Shown here: one piece after another, positions 16,912 through 25,301 of the stretch
Layout of the letters: every line of letters starts with the position of its first letter
How positions within the stretch are numbered: position 1 is the first letter of the stretch
Assembly (NCBI GenBank): GCA_017507855.1
Contig: JAFWAE010000009.1
Span: 1-64,000, forward strand
Length of the DNA: 64,000 nt
From: Clostridia bacterium
GTDB taxonomy: Bacteria > Bacillota > Clostridia > Oscillospirales > RGIG5554
Direction: 5' to 3'
Position numbers and translations under genes: made by a program
Notes under the pieces: model-generated
What the model was told of the DNA's origin: nothing
Seen by the model: the letters and a program-made list of their open reading frames with translations, nothing else
Databases searched by the model: none

Positions 16912-17910
16912 TTATTTGTTGTCCTGCTCGATCAGCTTGCGGGCGATCTGCACGGCATTGGCGGCGGCACCCTTGCGGATGTTGTCTGCTACGACCCACA
17001 TGTTGATACCGGATTCCACGCTGTCGTCGCGGCGCAAACGGCCGATAAAGACTTCGTCGTGCCCGGTGGCGTTAATGGCCATGGGGTAGAGCAGCTTGTC
17101 TGGATCGTCTTGCAACACCACACCGGGAGCAGAGGCCAACAGTTGGCGCAGTTCCTTCATGTCGAAGGGCTTTTCAAATTCCACGTTGATGGATTCCGAA
17201 TGGCTGTTGAAAACGGGGACACGCACTGTGGTAGCCGTTACACGCATATCGGGGGTATGCAGGATCTTGCGGGTCTCCTGAATCATTTTCAATTCTTCTT
17301 TGGTATAGCCGCTTTCGGTAAACACGTCAATATGAGGCAGGCAGTTGTTAAAAATGGGGTAGGGGAACTTGGCGGGAGCTTCTCCCTTGATGCCGTTTTC
17401 CAGATCTGCCCAACCTGCCTGACCGGCACCGGACACCGCCTGGTAGGTGGAATACACCACGCGCTTGATGCCGTAACGATCCAAAAGGGGCTTCAAAGCT
17501 ACCATGGCCTGAATAGTGGAGCAGTTGGGGTTGGCAATAATGCCCTTATTCCAAGCGATATCCTCGGGGTTTACCTCCGGAACGACCAGGGGCACCTGGG
17601 GATCCATGCGCCAGCAAGAGGAATTATCGATTACGATACAACCTTTGGAAGCGGCAATGGGGGCAAATTTTTCACTGGTGGAACCGCCGGCAGAAAACAG
17701 GGCAATATCAATACCGCGGTCAAAGCTGTCCTCGCGAAGCTCTTCCACCGTATACTTTTTGCCCATAAAATCCAGCGTTTTTCCTGCAGAGCGGGCAGAC
17801 GCAAAGAGGAAATATTCGGAAGCAGGCAATTGATATTCTTCCAGCACCTTTAAAAAGGTGCGGCCCACCATACCGGTAGCGCCTACAACGGCAATTCTGT
17901 AAGTTTTCAT
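16912..17910 (-). CDS. asd: Aspartate-semialdehyde dehydrogenase
   Basis: A 332-residue NADPH enzyme reducing aspartyl phosphate to aspartate semialdehyde, the branch point to lysine, threonine and methionine. The nucleotide loop is VVGATGMVGRTF; the catalytic cysteine lies in IANPNCSTIQAM. GGAGG sits 9 bases before the ATG. It is the first gene after the lysine riboswitch, so this branch-point enzyme is controlled by lysine although it also feeds the separately encoded hom-thrC genes. Confidence 0.96.
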   Translation of the reverse strand: MKTYRIAVVGATGMVGRTFLKVLEEYQLPASEYFLFASARSAGKTLDFMGKKYTVEELREDSFDRGIDIALFSAGGSTSEKFAPIAASKGCIVIDNSSCWRMDPQVPLVVPEVNPEDIAWNKGIIANPNCSTIQAMVALKPLLDRYGIKRVVYSTYQAVSGAGQAGWADLENGIKGEAPAKFPYPIFNNCLPHIDVFTESGYTKEELKMIQETRKILHTPDMRVTATTVRVPVFNSHSESINVEFEKPFDMKELRQLLASAPGVVLQDDPDKLLYPMAINATGHDEVFIGRLRRDDSVESGINMWVVADNIRKGAAANAVQIARKLIEQDNK

Positions 17911-17967
17911 GTTTAATAACCTCCGTTACATAATTAACAAATTGATCTTCATTGGCTTTGGTGGCGT

Positions 17968-17990
17968 AAAAAAACCGGCTTTACAGCCGG
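17968..17990 (-). terminator. Riboswitch-controlled terminator before asd
   Basis: CCGGCTGTAAAGCCGG followed by seven T on the minus strand, about 60 bases before asd. It lies just after the aptamer and is probably formed when lysine is bound. Confidence 0.85.
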
Positions 17991-18035
17991 CCACCAATAC
18001 TACGAAGCTCAGCCATAGAGAGCCCCGTCTGTATT

Positions 18036-18231
18036 GATAGCCCTCCATCATATGAGAAAAAGACCTACGGGGCAGGTCGGTTTCAAATATATGATGACAA
18101 TCGGACAATTGTTCATACGCCCGATCAGGAAATACAGCCTCCGTACTGCATCCTTCGGCAAAAGCCCCTTTCTCCGCGTTCACTGATTTCGGAAATCTCC
18201 GACGGATACTCTTGACATTTGCGCCTCTATC
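18036..18231 (-). promoter_or_regulatory. Lysine riboswitch (L box)
   Basis: On the minus strand the conserved core elements appear in order: GATAGAGGCGC at the 5' side, AAGAGTATC, then AAAGGGGC with TTTTGCCGAAGG, and finally GGAGGGCTATC closing the P1 helix. CATCATAT/ATATGATG with an inner GACCT/AGGTC stem forms one extended arm. The segment sits between a consensus promoter and a terminator, directly ahead of asd-dapA-dapB. The arrangement fits transcription termination when lysine is abundant. The AATAC/GTATT pairing between aptamer and terminator may belong to the alternative fold. Confidence 0.93.
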
Positions 18232-18243
18232 CAATATATTATT

Positions 18244-18272
18244 ATCATACACATTTTTTGTGTCCTTGTCAA
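18244..18272 (-). promoter_or_regulatory. Promoter of the lysine operon
   Basis: Minus-strand TTGACA and TATGAT with a 17-base spacer, just before the riboswitch. The queA gene starts in the opposite direction 34 bases away; its own promoter is less clear. Confidence 0.85.
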
Positions 18273-18305
18273 CCCATTATTTACTATAAAACGGAGAAAA
18301 CATGC

Positions 18306-19331
18306 ATGAAATTGTCTGATTTTCAGTACGAATTGCCTCAAGAGTTGATTGCCCAATCCCCTTTAAAGCAAAGGGACGCCTCTCGACTTTTAGCGGTAGA
18401 CCGTCAAAATCACCGCTTTGAGCACCGTCATTTTTACGATCTTCCCGCTTATTTGCGCCCGGGTGACTGTCTGGTCATCAACACCTCCAAGGTGCTTCCC
18501 GCCAGGTTGTATGGGAAAAACCCCAAGCACACCACGCCCATTGAAGTGGTGCTGCTGAAAAATGTGGAGGCAAACATTTGGGAAATGCTGGTTCGCCCCG
18601 GAAAACGGGTGCCGGTGGGGGATACGGTAGTTTTGGGAGATGGAAAGCTGGAAGCCAAAATCCTAAGCATCGGCGAAGGAGGCGTGCGAGTGGCCGAACT
18701 TGCCTACAAGGGCGAATTTTACTCCCTGCTGGACGAGATCGGCCAAATGCCTTTGCCTCCTTACATTACTCGGCGTTTAGAGGAAAAGGACCGTTATCAA
18801 ACGGTATATGCCAAGCAACCGGGTTCTGCCGCCGCCCCTACTGCCGGGTTGCATTTTACTCCCGAACTGCTGGATCTTTTATCTCGCCAAGGCGTTCAGA
18901 TTGCTCACGTGACCCTTCACGTGGGTCTTGGGACCTTCCGTCCCGTGAAGGTGGAGGAGATCAGTGAGCATAAAATGCACTGCGAAAGTTATTTTGTGGA
19001 TGAAAAGGATGCCGATCTGATCAATCGCACGCGTCAAAACGGCGGCCGTGTCATAGCGGTGGGAACCACCAGCATCCGCACTTTGGAAAGTGCTGCGGAT
19101 GAAAATGGGATGATTCGGGCCGGCGGAGGGGAAACGGAGATCTTTATTTATCCCGGCTATCGCTTCAAGGCGGTAGACGGATTGATCACCAACTTTCATC
19201 TGCCCGGCAGCACGTTGCTGATGCTGATCTCTGCCTTTTACGACAGAGAGAAGATCTTGGCCCTGTATAGGGAAGCGATCAAGGAGCAATACCGCTTTTT
19301 CAGCTTTGGGGATGCCATGTTGCTTTTGTGA
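18306..19331 (+). CDS. queA: S-adenosylmethionine:tRNA ribosyltransferase-isomerase
   Basis: A 341-residue enzyme that transfers the ribosyl part of SAM onto preQ1 in tRNA to form epoxyqueuosine. Recognisable blocks are FQYELPQELIAQSPL, DCLVINTSKVLPARL, AAPTAGLHFTPELL, HVTLHVGLGTFRPV and ITNFHLPGSTLLML. I start at the ATG at 18306 (GGAG 9 bases upstream) rather than 18219, because the longer frame overlaps the divergent lysine promoter. It is followed by tgt, its pathway partner. Confidence 0.96.
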   Translation: MKLSDFQYELPQELIAQSPLKQRDASRLLAVDRQNHRFEHRHFYDLPAYLRPGDCLVINTSKVLPARLYGKNPKHTTPIEVVLLKNVEANIWEMLVRPGKRVPVGDTVVLGDGKLEAKILSIGEGGVRVAELAYKGEFYSLLDEIGQMPLPPYITRRLEEKDRYQTVYAKQPGSAAAPTAGLHFTPELLDLLSRQGVQIAHVTLHVGLGTFRPVKVEEISEHKMHCESYFVDEKDADLINRTRQNGGRVIAVGTTSIRTLESAADENGMIRAGGGETEIFIYPGYRFKAVDGLITNFHLPGSTLLMLISAFYDREKILALYREAIKEQYRFFSFGDAMLLL

Positions 19332-19356
19332 TTTGCGAGAGGAGAAAAAACGTATC

Positions 19357-20499
19357 ATGTTTGAAATTTTGCTTCGGGAAGGGCGGGCACGTCGCGGACG
19401 GATGACCACTGTGCACGGCGTGATCGAAACCCCTGTTTTTATGAATGTGGCCACGGTGGCTGCCATTAAAGGTGGTGGCTCTACCGCAGATTTGGAAGAA
19501 GTTGGGTGCCAGGTAGCCTTGGCCAACACTTATCATTTGCATTTGCGCCCCACGGATCAGGTGATCCATCAACTGGGAGGCATTCACCGCTTTTTTAGCT
19601 GGCAGCGCCCCGTATTGACTGACAGCGGCGGTTTTCAGGTCTTTTCGCTTTCCTCTCTGCGCAAAATCGATGACAGCGGCGTGACCTTTGCCTCTCACAT
19701 CGACGGACACCGTATTTTTATGGGGCCTGAGGAAAGCATGCAGATCCAATCCCATTTGGCCTCTACCATTGCCATGGCCTTTGACGAATGTATTGAAAAT
19801 CCGGCTCCGAAAGAGGTTTCCGCCGCGTCTTGCCGACGTACTGCCGCCTGGGCTTTGCGCTGCAAAGAGGAGATGGTGCGCCTGCGTTCCTTGCCCGATA
19901 CCATCAATCCGGATCAACTCCTTTTCGGCATTGGCCAAGGAAGTACTTATGAAGATCTTCGAATTGAAAACATGCAGCAACTGGCACAGTTGGATCTGGA
20001 CGGCTACGCCATCGGAGGCCTGGCTGTGGGCGAGAGCACCGAGGATATGTACCGCATTATTGATGCGGTAGAGCCTCATATGCCCGTTACTAAGCCGCGC
20101 TACCTAATGGGGGTTGGTACGCCCGACAACATTTTAAACGCCGTGCGTATGGGGGTGGACTTTTTCGACTGCGTTATGCCCACCAGAAACGCCCGTCACG
20201 GTCATTTGTATACGGCCGAAGGGGTCATCAACCTAAACAACGCCTGCTATATCACAGATCCACGGCCCATTGACGAGGGATGCCCCTGTCCGGCCTGCCG
20301 CCGTTATTCCAGGGCGTACATCCGCCATCTGCTGAAAGCGGGAGAGGTGCTCGGCTTGCGTTTGGCCGTGCTTCACAACCTGTATTTTTACAATAACCTG
20401 ATGCAAAAGATCCGCGACGCCCTGGACGCGGGGTGCTTTGAGGCCTTTTACAAAGAAAACGTGGGCAGATGGACCCGGCGGATTTCCGGGGAAAAGTGA
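19357..20499 (+). CDS. tgt: tRNA-guanine transglycosylase
   Basis: A 380-residue enzyme that exchanges guanine-34 for preQ1 in tRNAs with GUN anticodons. LANTYHLHLRPTDQ, VLTDSGGFQVFSL (catalytic Asp) and DCVMPTRNARHG (second Asp) are clear. The C-terminal zinc site starts CPCPAC and ends at a histidine about 30 residues later. I chose the ATG at 19357, 15 bases after GAGAGGAG; the frame open to 19306 overlaps queA. The start region (VATVAAIKGG) differs slightly from the usual GTQATVKG form. Confidence 0.96.
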   Translation: MFEILLREGRARRGRMTTVHGVIETPVFMNVATVAAIKGGGSTADLEEVGCQVALANTYHLHLRPTDQVIHQLGGIHRFFSWQRPVLTDSGGFQVFSLSSLRKIDDSGVTFASHIDGHRIFMGPEESMQIQSHLASTIAMAFDECIENPAPKEVSAASCRRTAAWALRCKEEMVRLRSLPDTINPDQLLFGIGQGSTYEDLRIENMQQLAQLDLDGYAIGGLAVGESTEDMYRIIDAVEPHMPVTKPRYLMGVGTPDNILNAVRMGVDFFDCVMPTRNARHGHLYTAEGVINLNNACYITDPRPIDEGCPCPACRRYSRAYIRHLLKAGEVLGLRLAVLHNLYFYNNLMQKIRDALDAGCFEAFYKENVGRWTRRISGEK

Positions 20500-20535
20500 A
20501 CGCATTGTTAATTTCTTATCCGTTCTGGAAAAACA

Positions 20536-20564
20536 TTGACTTTTTTTTGAAAAAGCTATATAAT
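20536..20564 (+). promoter_or_regulatory. Promoter of the MBL-cwlD-radA run
   Basis: TTGACT and TATAAT with a 17-base spacer, 42 bases before the metallo-beta-lactamase-fold gene. Confidence 0.75.
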
Positions 20565-20605
20565 AACCGAAATTATAGTCATTATAAACAAAGGGAAAAT
20601 TCTCG

Positions 20606-21238
20606 ATGAACGTAAAACTTTTTGCCCACGGTCCTTTGCGCACCAACACATATCTGTTGGAAAGCGGCGGGGAATACGCGGTGATCGATCCGGGGCAGCG
20701 CAACCAACCGCTTTTTGACTTTCTTCGCAAGCAGGGCGTACAACTGAAATGGATTCTTGTCACTCACGGGCATTTTGATCACATGACGGATGCCGTTCCG
20801 TTGCGGAGTGAATTTGGCGGTCGCATTGTGATCCACCATGCGGATGCCGCCGCTTTGACAGACGACCGGGTGAGTATGTTTGACAGGGTGTCCAACCGCC
20901 CGGCTCTTCACGGCCTGCCTGACATGACTGTTTCCGGCGGGGAAGAGCTGAGCCTGGGTGAGGAGCGCATACGTGTGATGCATACGCCCGGCCACACTCG
21001 CGGTGGCGTTTGTTTTATTTGGCAAGACGTGGTCTTTTCCGGGGATACGCTGTTTTACCGCAATGTAGGCAGGGTTGATTTTGATGGGGGAGATGCCCAA
21101 CAGCTATTGGCTTCCATTCAAACTCTTTACGACCTTCCGGGGGACTACCGAATCCTTCCGGGACACGAAGAACCCACGACCATGCAGGAAGAACGTGAAT
21201 ATAATCCCTATACCAACGGCTACTACTCTTTGGTGTAA
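20606..21238 (+). CDS. Metallo-beta-lactamase-fold hydrolase (glyoxalase II-like)
   Basis: A 210-residue cytoplasmic hydrolase. VTHGHFDHMTDA provides the HxHxDH metal site, MHTPGHTRGGVCF the next histidine, SGDTLF the bridging Asp, and LPGHEEPT the last histidine. The overall form matches small clostridial glyoxalase II-like proteins (YqgX type). The true substrate cannot be told. It heads a plus-strand run with a membrane protein and cwlD. Confidence 0.88.
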   Translation: MNVKLFAHGPLRTNTYLLESGGEYAVIDPGQRNQPLFDFLRKQGVQLKWILVTHGHFDHMTDAVPLRSEFGGRIVIHHADAAALTDDRVSMFDRVSNRPALHGLPDMTVSGGEELSLGEERIRVMHTPGHTRGGVCFIWQDVVFSGDTLFYRNVGRVDFDGGDAQQLLASIQTLYDLPGDYRILPGHEEPTTMQEEREYNPYTNGYYSLV

Positions 21239-21255
21239 GGCAAAGGAGAGCAAGT

Positions 21256-21870
21256 ATGAAACACTATTTAAAATTTGTTCCGCGTCTTTGTATGTATCAC
21301 CTTTTGGGGATCATTTTCGGCGCAATGATGCTCATTCCAACCTCGGTGATGAGTGAGGTCCTTTTTGCGGGGGCCAGCCTGATTGCCGTGTTTTTGTATT
21401 TATTTCTTCATTTCGGCCTGTATTACGATTGTGGCGCCAAAGACAGAAGCCGCATCGCCTCGGGAGTTATTCGCAAGAATTATGCACGCTCGCTGTTGCC
21501 GTATGCTATGGCTCAGTGCTTGGTTATCTTAGCTACCGTGGCCTTTTACATTGCTTTTTTGAGCAGTACGGAATTCAGGGAGGCTATTGCTGCGCTGGAC
21601 TATAACTCCACCCTGTCTCCCGCGGATCTGCAGACCATGGGGCGGGAAGTAGTTGTTACTACCTCCATGGGAAAACTGGGAATTTTGTCCAATGGGGTTC
21701 TGCGCATTTTGCAAATGCCCTATCTGGGCCTTTTACAGACTTTGTTTTTAAACAATCCCTTCCGTTTCCTGATCGTTTTGTTACCTATGCCCATCGTGTC
21801 TGTATGTGCTTATTCGCTAGGCATTAACGACACCCACTTTATGGATCTGTTCAGAAAAAAAGAAGCATAA
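21256..21870 (+). CDS. Membrane protein of unknown function
   Basis: A 204-residue protein with four or five hydrophobic stretches, including VLFAGASLIAVFLYLFLHFG, YAMAQCLVILATVAFYIAFL and FLIVLLPMPIVSVCAYSLGI. I do not recognise a family. AAAGGAG is well placed before the ATG, and the gene lies 17 bases after the MBL hydrolase and 79 bases before cwlD, so it is probably expressed with them. Confidence 0.75.
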   Translation: MKHYLKFVPRLCMYHLLGIIFGAMMLIPTSVMSEVLFAGASLIAVFLYLFLHFGLYYDCGAKDRSRIASGVIRKNYARSLLPYAMAQCLVILATVAFYIAFLSSTEFREAIAALDYNSTLSPADLQTMGREVVVTTSMGKLGILSNGVLRILQMPYLGLLQTLFLNNPFRFLIVLLPMPIVSVCAYSLGINDTHFMDLFRKKEA

Positions 21871-21894
21871 AACTCGGCAAAAGCTGAAACTTGT

Positions 21895-21944
21895 ATCACC
21901 GGTTCATAGTTATGAAGATCCTTTCATACACTGGAACCGGTGAT
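21895..21944 (+). promoter_or_regulatory. Hairpin covering the cwlD ribosome binding site
   Basis: Perfect 11-bp arms (ATCACCGGTTC / GAACCGGTGAT) enclose a second stem, TATGAA/TTCATA. The right arm contains GGTGAT, the best match to the 16S tail, ending 5 bases before the cwlD ATG. There is no T-run, so it is not an intrinsic terminator. When folded it should hide the start site. Confidence 0.6.
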
Positions 21945-21949
21945 GTACT

Positions 21950-22645
21950 ATGAAAAAAGAAATCGCTTTTGCATTGAAAACCGTTGTCGTTTGTCTTCTT
22001 TTTGCTTTGCTTCTGCTGATCTTGGGAGGATTTTTTTCCAGAGAGGGCCGTTTCGTTTTTGCTCATAACCCCGTGATCGTTTTAGATGCGGGGCACGGTG
22101 GCCCCGACGGAGGTGCGTCCTCTGCTTCGGGCGTACAAGAAAAAGATGTGGCCTTGGCTATTGCGTTGCAGTTACGTAACATGCTTGAAACGGCAGGAAT
22201 ACAGGCAATCATGACCCGTAGCACGGACCAAGCTTTGTGCAAGGAAAATTTCAACAAAGCTGAAGATATCAAAAACAGATTTTCTTATATGGAAAACTAT
22301 CCGAATGCTGTTTTTGTCAGCATTCATCTGAATTCATTCACCCAATCGCAGTACAAAGGGGCACAGGTCTTTTATGGTCAGGGAAACGAAAAATCCTGTC
22401 AAATAGCCGAATCTATTACGCGGGCCATCGTCTCCCGCCTTCAGCCGGACAACAAGAGGGCTGTTCAGGCGGCAGGTTCCAACATCTATTTATTGCATTA
22501 TGCCAAATCGCCTGCAGTTTTGATTGAATGCGGCTTTTTAAGCAACCCGGACGAAGCCCGTCTTTTAGCTACGCAGGAGTATCAAAAGAAGATGGCTTTG
22601 GCTATTTTTGAAGGTTTAATGAATTATTACAGCACAGAACAATAA
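21950..22645 (+). CDS. cwlD: N-acetylmuramoyl-L-alanine amidase, CwlD-like
   Basis: A 231-residue Amidase_3 enzyme with a single N-terminal membrane segment (about residues 8-30). The zinc-binding pattern is complete: VLDAGHGGPDGG, EKDVALAIALQL, FVSIHLNSF and the catalytic VLIECGFLSNPDEA. CwlD makes muramic-delta-lactam in spore cortex peptidoglycan and is needed for germination; the length and anchor fit it better than a general lytic amidase. The ribosome binding site lies in a strong hairpin, suggesting translational control. Whether it acts in sporulation here is inferred from family and from ytvI nearby. Confidence 0.88.
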   Translation: MKKEIAFALKTVVVCLLFALLLLILGGFFSREGRFVFAHNPVIVLDAGHGGPDGGASSASGVQEKDVALAIALQLRNMLETAGIQAIMTRSTDQALCKENFNKAEDIKNRFSYMENYPNAVFVSIHLNSFTQSQYKGAQVFYGQGNEKSCQIAESITRAIVSRLQPDNKRAVQAAGSNIYLLHYAKSPAVLIECGFLSNPDEARLLATQEYQKKMALAIFEGLMNYYSTEQ

Positions 22646-22668
22646 ATGAAAAGGGGAAGTAGAGTAGC

Positions 22669-24027
22669 ATGAAGGAACGCGAAAAAACCTGTTTCGTATG
22701 CACGGAATGCGGGGGAGAAAGCTCTAAATGGTATGGAAAATGCCCCGCCTGCGGAGCATGGAATACATTGCAAGAGGAACGGCGTTTTACCGGCTCTGCT
22801 TCCGCCAAAAACACCAAATATGCCTCTGAACCCGCAGCCACAGCTACCTCTATCGCCAATTTGGAATTGCCGGTGGTGGAAAGGACCTCAACGGGGAGTA
22901 ACGAGCTGGACAGGGTTCTTGGCGGGGGATTGGTGCGAGGCTCCGTGGTGCTCCTCAGCGGCGAGCCCGGTATCGGCAAATCCACCATTTTGCTACAAAT
23001 CTGCAATACCTTAGCGACTTCTTCCAAGGTGCTTTACGTTTCCGGTGAAGAATCTCCCGGTCAATTGAAACTGCGCGCTAAAAGATTGGGCGTGGAGCCT
23101 GAGCAACTTTTGGTCATGACTTCTACCGATATTGCCGAGGTGGATAGGGAAATTGAGGACAAGGCCCCCGGCGTGGTGATCGTGGACTCCATCCAAACTA
23201 TGTATGACACCACCTTAACTTCCGCAGCAGGTAGCGTTTCTCAGGTTCGCGAATGCACGTTGAATTTGATCCGCATAGCCAAAACAGCCGGGATTAGCGT
23301 GATCATTGTAGGTCATATCAACAAAGAAGGCGCTGTGGCCGGTCCTAAGGTGCTGGAGCATATGGTGGATGCAGTACTTTATTTTGAAGGAGAGAAGCAG
23401 CATACTTACCGCATCATACGCGCCATTAAAAACCGCTTCGGTCCCACCAACGAATTAGGTGTGTTTGAAATGACGGACAGCGGTCTGGAGGAGGTCACCA
23501 ATCCTTCTCAGATGCTCCTTTCTGGACGCCCGAAAAACATTTCCGGAAACTGTGCGGTGTGCGTTATTGAGGGAACTCGTCCCATTGTGGCGGAAATTCA
23601 AGCACTGGTGACCCCCTCTGTTTTTGCCGCACCGCGCCGCATGGCAAACGGCATTGACTATAACCGCCTAACCCTGCTTCTTGCCGTGCTGGAAAAGCGA
23701 TTGGGGCTACGCTTATCCACCCAAGACGTGTACGTGAACGTAGTGGGGGGCTTAAGATTGGAAGAGCCGGCGGTAGACCTGGCTGTAGTTTTAGCCGTGG
23801 TTTCCGGCTATAAGGATAAACCAATCAGTGACACGCTGATCGCATTTGGCGAGATCGGCCTGGCCGGCGAATGCAGAACGGTCAGCCAGGCAGAGCGGCG
23901 GATTAAGGAGGCTGAAAAATTGGGCTTTACCTCAGTTATGCTCCCTGCACGCAGCCAGATCAAGGGCGGGGTACAGGCTGAATTGCTGAAGATCAAAAGT
24001 ATTTTTGATGCGTTAGATCTGTTTTGA
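22669..24027 (+). CDS. radA: DNA repair protein RadA (Sms)
   Basis: A 452-residue RecA-like helicase that extends branches during homologous recombination. The N-terminal zinc finger is CTECGGESSKWYGKCPACGAW. Walker A is GEPGIGKST, Walker B sits in VVIVDSIQTM, and the RadA-specific KNRFG motif follows. The C-terminal Lon-like domain has PAVDLAVVLAVVSG. It is encoded 23 bases after cwlD. Its 3' end overlaps a small convergent gene by 35 bases. Confidence 0.96.
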   Translation: MKEREKTCFVCTECGGESSKWYGKCPACGAWNTLQEERRFTGSASAKNTKYASEPAATATSIANLELPVVERTSTGSNELDRVLGGGLVRGSVVLLSGEPGIGKSTILLQICNTLATSSKVLYVSGEESPGQLKLRAKRLGVEPEQLLVMTSTDIAEVDREIEDKAPGVVIVDSIQTMYDTTLTSAAGSVSQVRECTLNLIRIAKTAGISVIIVGHINKEGAVAGPKVLEHMVDAVLYFEGEKQHTYRIIRAIKNRFGPTNELGVFEMTDSGLEEVTNPSQMLLSGRPKNISGNCAVCVIEGTRPIVAEIQALVTPSVFAAPRRMANGIDYNRLTLLLAVLEKRLGLRLSTQDVYVNVVGGLRLEEPAVDLAVVLAVVSGYKDKPISDTLIAFGEIGLAGECRTVSQAERRIKEAEKLGFTSVMLPARSQIKGGVQAELLKIKSIFDALDLF

Positions 24028-24178
24028 TCGGCTCGGCGGTCGAAACTTTTTTCATTTGACTTCTGTACAGACAAACGCCGTCATCGGAAAGACTTTGCAT
24101 TTCCACCTGTGTGTCACAACGCTCGCAATAACCGTTTTTTTGAAATTCACATTCTTCGTCGCAACGAACTATATTCAT
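23993..24178 (-). CDS. Small cysteine-rich protein
   Basis: A 61-residue protein whose first half carries five cysteines: RCDEECEFQKNGYCERCDT and then DDGVCLY. This CxxxC, YC and GxC layout resembles a small clostridial family I recall from similar short proteins, probably binding a metal. GAGGTG lies 9 bases before the ATG. The last 20 or so residues run across the radA end and show no pattern. Function unknown. Confidence 0.6.
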   Translation of the reverse strand: MNIVRCDEECEFQKNGYCERCDTQVEMQSLSDDGVCLYRSQMKKVSTAEPIKTDLTHQKYF

Positions 24179-24844
24179 TGCTCAAAACACCTCGTCGGAG
24201 AATTTTGTTGATAGTTTTCTGCAAAAATCTAAATTTCATACCCTAAACGCGGGGAAGAGAGGTTTTTCTTCCCCGCATAAATTTTAAAAATTTTAAAAGC
24301 ATAATAAATGTTATGTATTAAAAATAAAGCTTTTTAACGCAAATTCGCTTAAGGGTTCCTTGAGCCCCAATTGTTATTGCCAAAACCAAAACAGCCTTCT
24401 TTAATTAAACGGCTTTCTTGTTTTCTGATTTTACTTTGATTTGAGTGATTCAATGAATTCTTTTTTTCTTTTATTACGTTGAGTTGAATTACAAAATCAA
24501 TCTATCTTCTACGGAATTTTATTTTATAATTTTTCGACCTATAATCGATTCCTTGTTTATTGGCGTTTATTGTTATAGCTTTTATCCTGTACCGTTCTTT
24601 CTGAGCTTTCATTTTTAATGCTATGATCGCGTCGGTTTACGCACGAAATCCTTGGCGCCGGTTTCGGTTTTGGTTTTCTTTGAAAGCTTGTTTTTAAATG
24701 TCTTTTTATACCCTCTATTAAAATCAGGCGTTTTATAATAACTTTTTTGCACGATCTCTCCCAAGCCAGTGCACACAAGCTTTTTAAAACATTCTCTTAT
24801 CCATTCTCTTTCATGCCCCCATGCGTTTGAACAAATGTTCTGCA
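24179..24844. other. AT-rich intergenic region without a supported gene
   Basis: About 670 bases, much more AT-rich than the surroundings. It holds one strong hairpin at 24249-24276 (GCGGGGAAGA / TCTTCCCCGC) without a clear T-run on either side. Open frames here are short, start inside the next terminator or with poor initiators, and have lysine/threonine-rich sequence typical of translated AT-rich DNA. I see no tRNA, known RNA or mobile-element remnant. Confidence 0.5.
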
Positions 24845-24845
24845 T

Positions 24846-24891
24846 AAAAAGGAGATCCTCTGGCAATTTGAATGCCCGAGGATCTTTTTTG
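24846..24891. terminator. Bidirectional terminator-like hairpin
   Basis: AGATCCTC / GAGGATCT with an inner GGCA/TGCC stem. T6 follows on the plus strand and CCTTTTT on the minus strand. It probably ends the ytvI-mreB-membrane protein transcript. Confidence 0.7.
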
Positions 24892-24899
24892 TTATTTCT

Positions 24900-25301
24900 T
24901 TATTTCGTGCGTCTTGCTTTAACCAAACCGTTTTTTCTGGCAAATACATACAGCAAAACGGATGCAACCGCCATATACACACCCAAAGCCAAATACACTG
25001 CACCGAACCAAATATCGCGTACACCGAGCATTTCGGCATGGTAGATCAGGCACGTAATTCCTGACCCGACAGTAAACAACGATACGATAACCGCAAAGAA
25101 AAAGCTGATTCCGTTGGGTTTCAAGCAGAAAAAGGCGGCAATAATCAAGCTTGGGAACATTCTTGTCAGCAGATCGATGTAAGTTCCGTTTCCAAACGTA
25201 CCGTCCAGGGTGATCAGATCTGTCAAAAACGCTGCTGCGTACAAAACAGCCGAAATTCCATAGACCCATTGCAGGGTCTTTTTCTTACTCTGCACTGTCA
25301 T
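24900..25301 (-). CDS. Small membrane protein of unknown function
   Basis: A 133-residue protein with four predicted membrane segments, including VYGISAVLYAAAFLTDLITL, FPSLIIAAFFCL, FFFAVIVSLFTVGSGITCLIY and AVYLALGVYMAVASVLLYVF, and a basic tail. I start it at the ATG at 25301, which overlaps the mreB end by 17 bases, because upstream codons read the mreB sequence in another frame. No strong ribosome binding site is visible, so translation is probably coupled to mreB. I do not recognise the family. Confidence 0.6.
   Translation of the reverse strand: MTVQSKKKTLQWVYGISAVLYAAAFLTDLITLDGTFGNGTYIDLLTRMFPSLIIAAFFCLKPNGISFFFAVIVSLFTVGSGITCLIYHAEMLGVRDIWFGAVYLALGVYMAVASVLLYVFARKNGLVKARRTK

Noticed and set aside
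17926-18252. A 108-codon minus-strand frame before asd
   Set aside because: It covers the lysine riboswitch and its terminator, which explain the sequence.
24621-24866. An 81-codon minus-strand frame in the AT-rich gap
   Set aside because: Its start lies in the terminator hairpin, and its Lys/Thr-rich sequence has no recognisable features.
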